From CAZFHZ01 sp964519015 (GTDB taxonomy: Bacteria > Blakebacterota > Blakebacteria > Blakebacterales > CAYUVJ01): a stretch of DNA of 5,228 bases. The position numbers and the translations under genes are program-made. Below, piece by piece: positions 4,444 to 5,228 of this stretch. The notes below the pieces were generated by a model. That model saw only the letters and a list, made by a program, of their open reading frames with translations, was not told the DNA's origin and did not search any database. The stretch lies in contig CAZFHZ010000175.1 of assembly GCA_964519015.1 (NCBI GenBank), forward strand, positions 1 to 5,228, in the 5' to 3' direction. How positions within the stretch are numbered: position 1 is the first letter of the stretch; each line of letters starts with the position of its first letter.

Positions 4444-5228
4444 AGCTCTCAAGATCGCCCGGCGCGAGTACCTGGCCCAGGTCCGGACCAAGGGGTTCCT
4501 CATCGGCCTGCTGCTCGCTCCCGTGCTGATGGGGGGGAGCGCCATCGCCATGCTCATCTCGGAGAACCGGGTGGACGTGCGGGAGCGTCAGGTGGTGGTC
4601 ATCGACCACACCGGGTCGACAGCCGACGTGCTGATCGAGGCGGCCCGGCAGCGGAATGAGACCCAGATCTTCGATTCCGACTCGGGGAAACAGGTCCGGC
4701 CCGCCTACCGCTTCGATCTGGTGGCGCCGGGAGAGGACCTGGCGGTCCAGCGGCTGAAGCTCTCCGACCGGGTGCGCCGCCGGGAGCTGCAGGCCTTCAT
4801 CGAGATCGGACCGGCCGTGCGCCATCCCCGGGCCGAGCCCGAACAGGCGTTCATCCGCTACTTCGGACAGAACGCGTCCACCGACGCGGTGCGGGAATGG
4901 GTCCAGGGGGTGCTGAACAACCACTTGCGCCAGCTGCGCATGGTGGACGCCGGTCTCGACCTGCAGGCCCACCCCGACGTGCTCGACTACCTGAACGCCG
5001 AACCGATGGGTCTGGTCCGGATGGAGGCCGGGACCGGGGCCATCGCCGAGGCCCAACGCACAGACGAGATCAGGGCCCTCATCGTCCCCATGATCATGAT
5101 GCTGATGCTCTTCATGATGATGATGTGGGGTGCCATGCCTCAGCTGAACGCGGTCATGGAGCAGAAGACCCAGCGGATCGCCGAGGAGATCCTGGGTTCA
5201 GTGCGTCCCGACGACTTCAGGATGGCAA
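4436..5228 (+). CDS. ABC-2 type permease, NatB-like (partial, runs off the right edge)
   Basis: The first 264 codons of the membrane subunit that pairs with the preceding ATPase. After a short cytoplasmic start (M-R-K-A-L-K-I-A-R-R-E-Y) comes membrane helix 1 (about 21-41, FLIGLLLAPVLMGG). An extracytoplasmic domain of about 170 residues follows (42-211), as in NatB/YhaP-type permeases. A second hydrophobic segment (about 214-234) is very rich in Met. The cytoplasmic loop V-M-E-Q-K-T-Q-R-I-A-E-E-I-L-G-S-V-R-P (240-258) is the family's conserved coupling segment. Family members are usually about 400 aa or more, so roughly the last third is missing here. The ATG overlaps the ATPase stop (ATGCGTAA) and has a strong Shine-Dalgarno. 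No stop is seen before the window end. Export direction is inferred from family; the substrate is unknown. Confidence 0.93.
   Translation, partial: MRKALKIARREYLAQVRTKGFLIGLLLAPVLMGGSAIAMLISENRVDVRERQVVVIDHTGSTADVLIEAARQRNETQIFDSDSGKQVRPAYRFDLVAPGEDLAVQRLKLSDRVRRRELQAFIEIGPAVRHPRAEPEQAFIRYFGQNASTDAVREWVQGVLNNHLRQLRMVDAGLDLQAHPDVLDYLNAEPMGLVRMEAGTGAIAEAQRTDEIRALIVPMIMMLMLFMMMMWGAMPQLNAVMEQKTQRIAEEILGSVRPDDFRMA

Noticed and set aside
3301..4557. 418-codon minus-strand frame opposite the ABC ATPase
   Set aside because: It runs across the tRNA and antisense to a gene with every ATPase motif, and its product resembles no family. It is typical antisense openness in GC-rich DNA.

Overview
This is a GC-rich bacterial window with dense coding and long antisense shadow frames. 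The lipoprotein-type signal peptides on two serpins and GC-rich third codon positions suggest a GC-rich, possibly Gram-negative bacterium. A Gemmatimonadota- or FCB-like lineage is my guess from the style of the serpin N-termini. Nothing in the window fixes the taxonomy.

The left 3.2 kb is read leftward. In transcription order it holds a small single-domain cupin (3178-2849), a full-length secreted serpin here called serpin 2 (2705-1467), a second serpin called serpin 1 (1407-160), and the first 22 codons of an exported protein that leaves the window at base 1 (66-1). The two serpins are tandem paralogues offset by about 1,292 bp. Each has an export signal ending in a lipobox-like Cys, the serpin core, and an inhibitory hinge (G-T-E-A-A-A-V-T). 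Their reactive-centre loops differ in both sequence and length. A 285-bp block in the N-terminal part of each gene is identical at every base, while the flanking homologous DNA is clearly diverged. This looks like recent gene conversion.

The right 1.9 kb is read rightward: a class II tRNA-Ser with anticodon TGA (3350-3436), a candidate promoter whose spacer is a near-perfect palindrome, an ABC ATPase of the NatA/DUF4162 type (3526-4443), and the start of its NatB-type ABC-2 permease (4436 to the window end). The last two genes overlap by 8 bases, and a full Shine-Dalgarno lies inside the ATPase gene, so they form a translationally coupled export pair.

The two halves diverge from a comparatively AT-rich intergenic stretch at 3179-3349. 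The serpins probably protect the cell surface or periplasm from two classes of protease. The ABC pair is a separate export system with unknown substrate. I see no CRISPR array, transposase, integrase, rRNA gene or replication origin.
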